Shown piece by piece: positions 6,653-7,853 of a stretch of 7,853 nucleotides of DNA. The DNA is taken from assembly GCA_030049565.1 (NCBI GenBank), contig JASIKQ010000658.1, forward strand, positions 1 through 7,853, given 5' to 3'. How positions within the stretch are numbered: the first letter of the stretch is position 1; every line of letters starts with the position of its first letter. The translations under genes were made by a program, and so were the position numbers. The notes under the pieces are model-generated. The model worked only from the letters and a program-made list of their open reading frames with translations, had not been told where the DNA came from and did not search any database. The DNA is from Candidatus Sulfotelmatobacter sp. GTDB lineage: Bacteria; Acidobacteriota; Terriglobia; Terriglobales; Acidobacteriaceae.

Positions 6653-6690
6653 CATTACGCGTAGATTACATTTTCGTCATGTTGGATTCC
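6653..6690 (-). repeat. Long direct repeat, copy 2, upstream of the phosphoesterase gene
   Basis: This matches 3794-3831 at 36 of 38 positions, with mismatches at 6656 and 6662. The core TTACATTTTCGTCATG is at 6666-6681. It sits about 90-125 bp upstream of the phosphoesterase ATG, where an activator site or promoter is expected. On the minus strand it starts with GGAATCC and, 15 bp on, runs into TGTAATCT. These could be promoter elements of an alternative sigma factor, but this is conjecture. Confidence 0.8.
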
Positions 6691-6943
6691 CCTCGAATCA
6701 GCAACCTCGTTACGAACGCTTCAGCGCGGAGCAAATAAGAAGCGGCAGTTGCGAAGACGATCAGAGGAGGGGTTTGCAATCAGAACCGTCGGATTGGCAT
6801 TCGGCACTTTGACGTCTGCCTTCATGCTTCCTGCTCGAAGGCGGAAGGGATGGGGATTCTGCTGGCGAGCTCGAACTGAAGAGAGTGTCCTAAACGTCGT
6901 GTTTTTGCACAGGAGGAAAACTAACGCCAGCGTGACGGAGAAG

Positions 6944-6957
6944 TTACATTTTTGTAA
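6944..6957. promoter_or_regulatory. Perfect inverted repeat related to the long-repeat core, upstream of the TonB receptor gene
   Basis: TTACA (6944-6948) and TGTAA (6953-6957) form a perfect palindrome around TTTT, and the following ATG-like bases match the repeat core (TTACATTTT-Y-GT-M-ATG in all three places). A T(G/T)ACG element also precedes the core at a nearly constant distance in all three copies (TGACG at 6933-6937 here). The dyad shape suggests a dimeric transcription factor site. It lies about 195 bp before the receptor ATG and about 380 bp from the phosphoesterase ATG. Confidence 0.5.
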
Positions 6958-7137
6958 TGCAATTTAGACAGAATCTTCATATGCGTTTCACCACTATGCA
7001 ACGTACTTGAACTAGCCTCCCTGGTTATCTAATCGCGCAAATAATCTAAATGCCTCGGAGAGACCAGTGCAGTCAGTTTTAAAAGCCAACTTTCGAACCA
7101 ACGTGCGAAGAATTCAATTACATAATCCGGCTGGTCC

Positions 7138-7144
7138 AGGAGGG
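7138..7144 (+). promoter_or_regulatory. Ribosome binding site of the TonB receptor gene
   Basis: AGGAGGG lies 7 nt before the ATG at 7152 and fixes this start. The first roughly 20 codons therefore belong to the protein although they precede the hydrophobic signal core. Confidence 0.75.
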
Positions 7145-7151
7145 ACAAGGC

Positions 7152-7853
7152 ATGCTTTGCCAATCTTTGGATTTGACCTTATTCATTACTTCAATTGTTA
7201 GAATCCCGCGGGCTCGTCGTACGTTAGTGATTTGCGTTTTTCTCGCCTTCTGTATTTCATTGTCGGCACAGAATGTTGTTTTGACCGGCGGCATCTCCGG
7301 ACGCGTGACCGATCCTAGCGGCGCCGTCATGGCCGGTGCTTCGCTCACCTTGCGCAATCTGGCCACTGGAGTGGAACAGCATAGCACCACGAATCATGCT
7401 GGCCTTTATCACTTTGCTGCTCTCATGCCCGGCATGTATTCCGTAATTGCTAGGGTTCAGGGGTTTCGGGATGTCCGCGCTCAGGTGCGGGTTCTGGTGG
7501 GAAACACGACAACTCACGACATCACGCTGGAGGTTGGCGCCAGCGGCGATGCGGCGACCGTGACTGCCAAAGTGGCGTTGCTGCGTCCTTCGGAATCTTC
7601 TGCCAGTACCGTATTGGAGCGGTCGCTTATCGACGACTTCCCGCTCAACGGACGAAAATACACTGACTTCATGATACTCACGCCGAACACCAGCTATGAC
7701 GGCGATACCGGCCTGGTAAGCATTGCCGGTCAGCAAGGCGGAGAAGATTCGGGGTACGCGAATGGAAACGGGTCCACCTATTTCACCGTGGATGGCAGCA
7801 ATGCCACCAACAACTACTTCTCCGATATCATCGGCCGCAATCGCATCCCGTAT
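7152..7853 (+). CDS. TonB-dependent receptor with N-terminal carboxypeptidase-regulatory domain, N-terminal part
   Basis: The 234 visible residues begin an outer-membrane, Oar-like receptor that runs off the window; family members usually have 1000-1200 residues. A signal peptide with an unusually long n-region ends at about LSAQ (37-40), after the hydrophobic TLVICVFLAFCISL. A carboxypeptidase-regulatory / Cna-B-like beta domain follows (about 46-128; GGISGRVTDPSGAVMAGA at 46-63, GLYHFAALMPGMYSV at 84-98). The plug domain then starts with DDFPLNGRKYTDFMILTPN (161-179) and FTVDGSNATNNYF (211-223), matching the PLNGR-type plug motif common in Acidobacteriota. These proteins import or bind large substrates using TonB-ExbBD energy. 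The ligand cannot be read from this part. The gene is divergent from the phosphoesterase gene and shares its control region. Confidence 0.92.
   Translation, partial: MLCQSLDLTLFITSIVRIPRARRTLVICVFLAFCISLSAQNVVLTGGISGRVTDPSGAVMAGASLTLRNLATGVEQHSTTNHAGLYHFAALMPGMYSVIARVQGFRDVRAQVRVLVGNTTTHDITLEVGASGDAATVTAKVALLRPSESSASTVLERSLIDDFPLNGRKYTDFMILTPNTSYDGDTGLVSIAGQQGGEDSGYANGNGSTYFTVDGSNATNNYFSDIIGRNRIPY

Larger units (their letters stand above)
6565..7151. other. 587-bp divergent control region between phosphoesterase and TonB receptor genes
   Basis: No supportable gene lies here; the small plus-strand frame at 6749-6967 has no recognisable content and would cover the palindrome. The region holds repeat copy 2 and the 6944-6957 palindrome. 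A small hairpin in the phosphoesterase 5' leader (CGTGG/CCACG, 6592-6605) and a weak TTGAAC (7007-7012) / TAATCG (7030-7035) promoter-like pair with 17-bp spacing toward the receptor are also visible. The long leader suggests both genes are regulated rather than constitutive. Confidence 0.5.

Noticed and set aside
6749..6967. 72-codon plus-strand frame in the divergent control region
   Set aside because: It has no recognisable protein content and would overlap the palindromic regulatory element.

Overview
The window most likely comes from an Acidobacteriota (Terriglobia-type) chromosome. The clue is the partial gene at the right edge. It encodes a carboxypeptidase-regulatory-domain / TonB-dependent receptor of the Oar-like kind that is strongly expanded in that phylum, with the typical PLNGR-type plug motif. 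Secreted small proteins, GC-rich codons and loosely packed genes on both strands fit, but the assignment is inference from family knowledge, not from a search.

Layout, left to right. (1) 1-842, minus: the N-terminal 280 residues of ATP sulfurylase (sat), cut by the window edge, with a TTG start and a strong ribosome binding site. (2) 843-1217: a 375-bp gap holding a possible sat promoter and a small palindrome. (3) 1218-1982, minus: an Sfp-type 4'-phosphopantetheinyl transferase. (4) 1983-2222: a divergent intergenic region. (5) 2223-2633, plus: a small secreted basic protein of unknown function. (6) 2666-2685: a perfect 8-bp hairpin between convergent genes. (7) 2705-3475, minus: a soluble family 2 glycosyltransferase of the dolichyl/polyprenyl-phosphate sugar synthase type. 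(8) 3476-3963: a 488-bp gap with no convincing gene but one copy of a long repeat. (9) 3964-4455, minus: a secreted beta-rich protein with an acidic tail. (10) 4480-4510: a 9-bp-stem hairpin. (11) 4537-6564, minus: a large secreted phosphoesterase (acid phosphatase / phospholipase C superfamily). (12) 6565-7151: a 587-bp divergent control region with the second repeat copy and a related palindrome. (13) 7152-7853 and beyond, plus: the N-terminus of the TonB-dependent receptor.

The genes do not form one pathway. Sat serves sulfate activation, the PPTase activates carrier proteins, and the glycosyltransferase serves envelope glycan or glycolipid synthesis. The phosphoesterase and the receptor form a divergent, exported pair that may cooperate in phosphate or nutrient scavenging, but this is inference.

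The best non-genic signal is a near-identical 38-bp direct repeat (36 of 38 positions) at 3794-3831 and 6653-6690. Its core, TTACATTTTCGTCATG, recurs as a perfect inverted repeat at 6944-6957 upstream of the receptor gene. I see no defence system, CRISPR array, insertion sequence, tRNA or rRNA here. I do not see convincing evidence of an undescribed multi-gene system.
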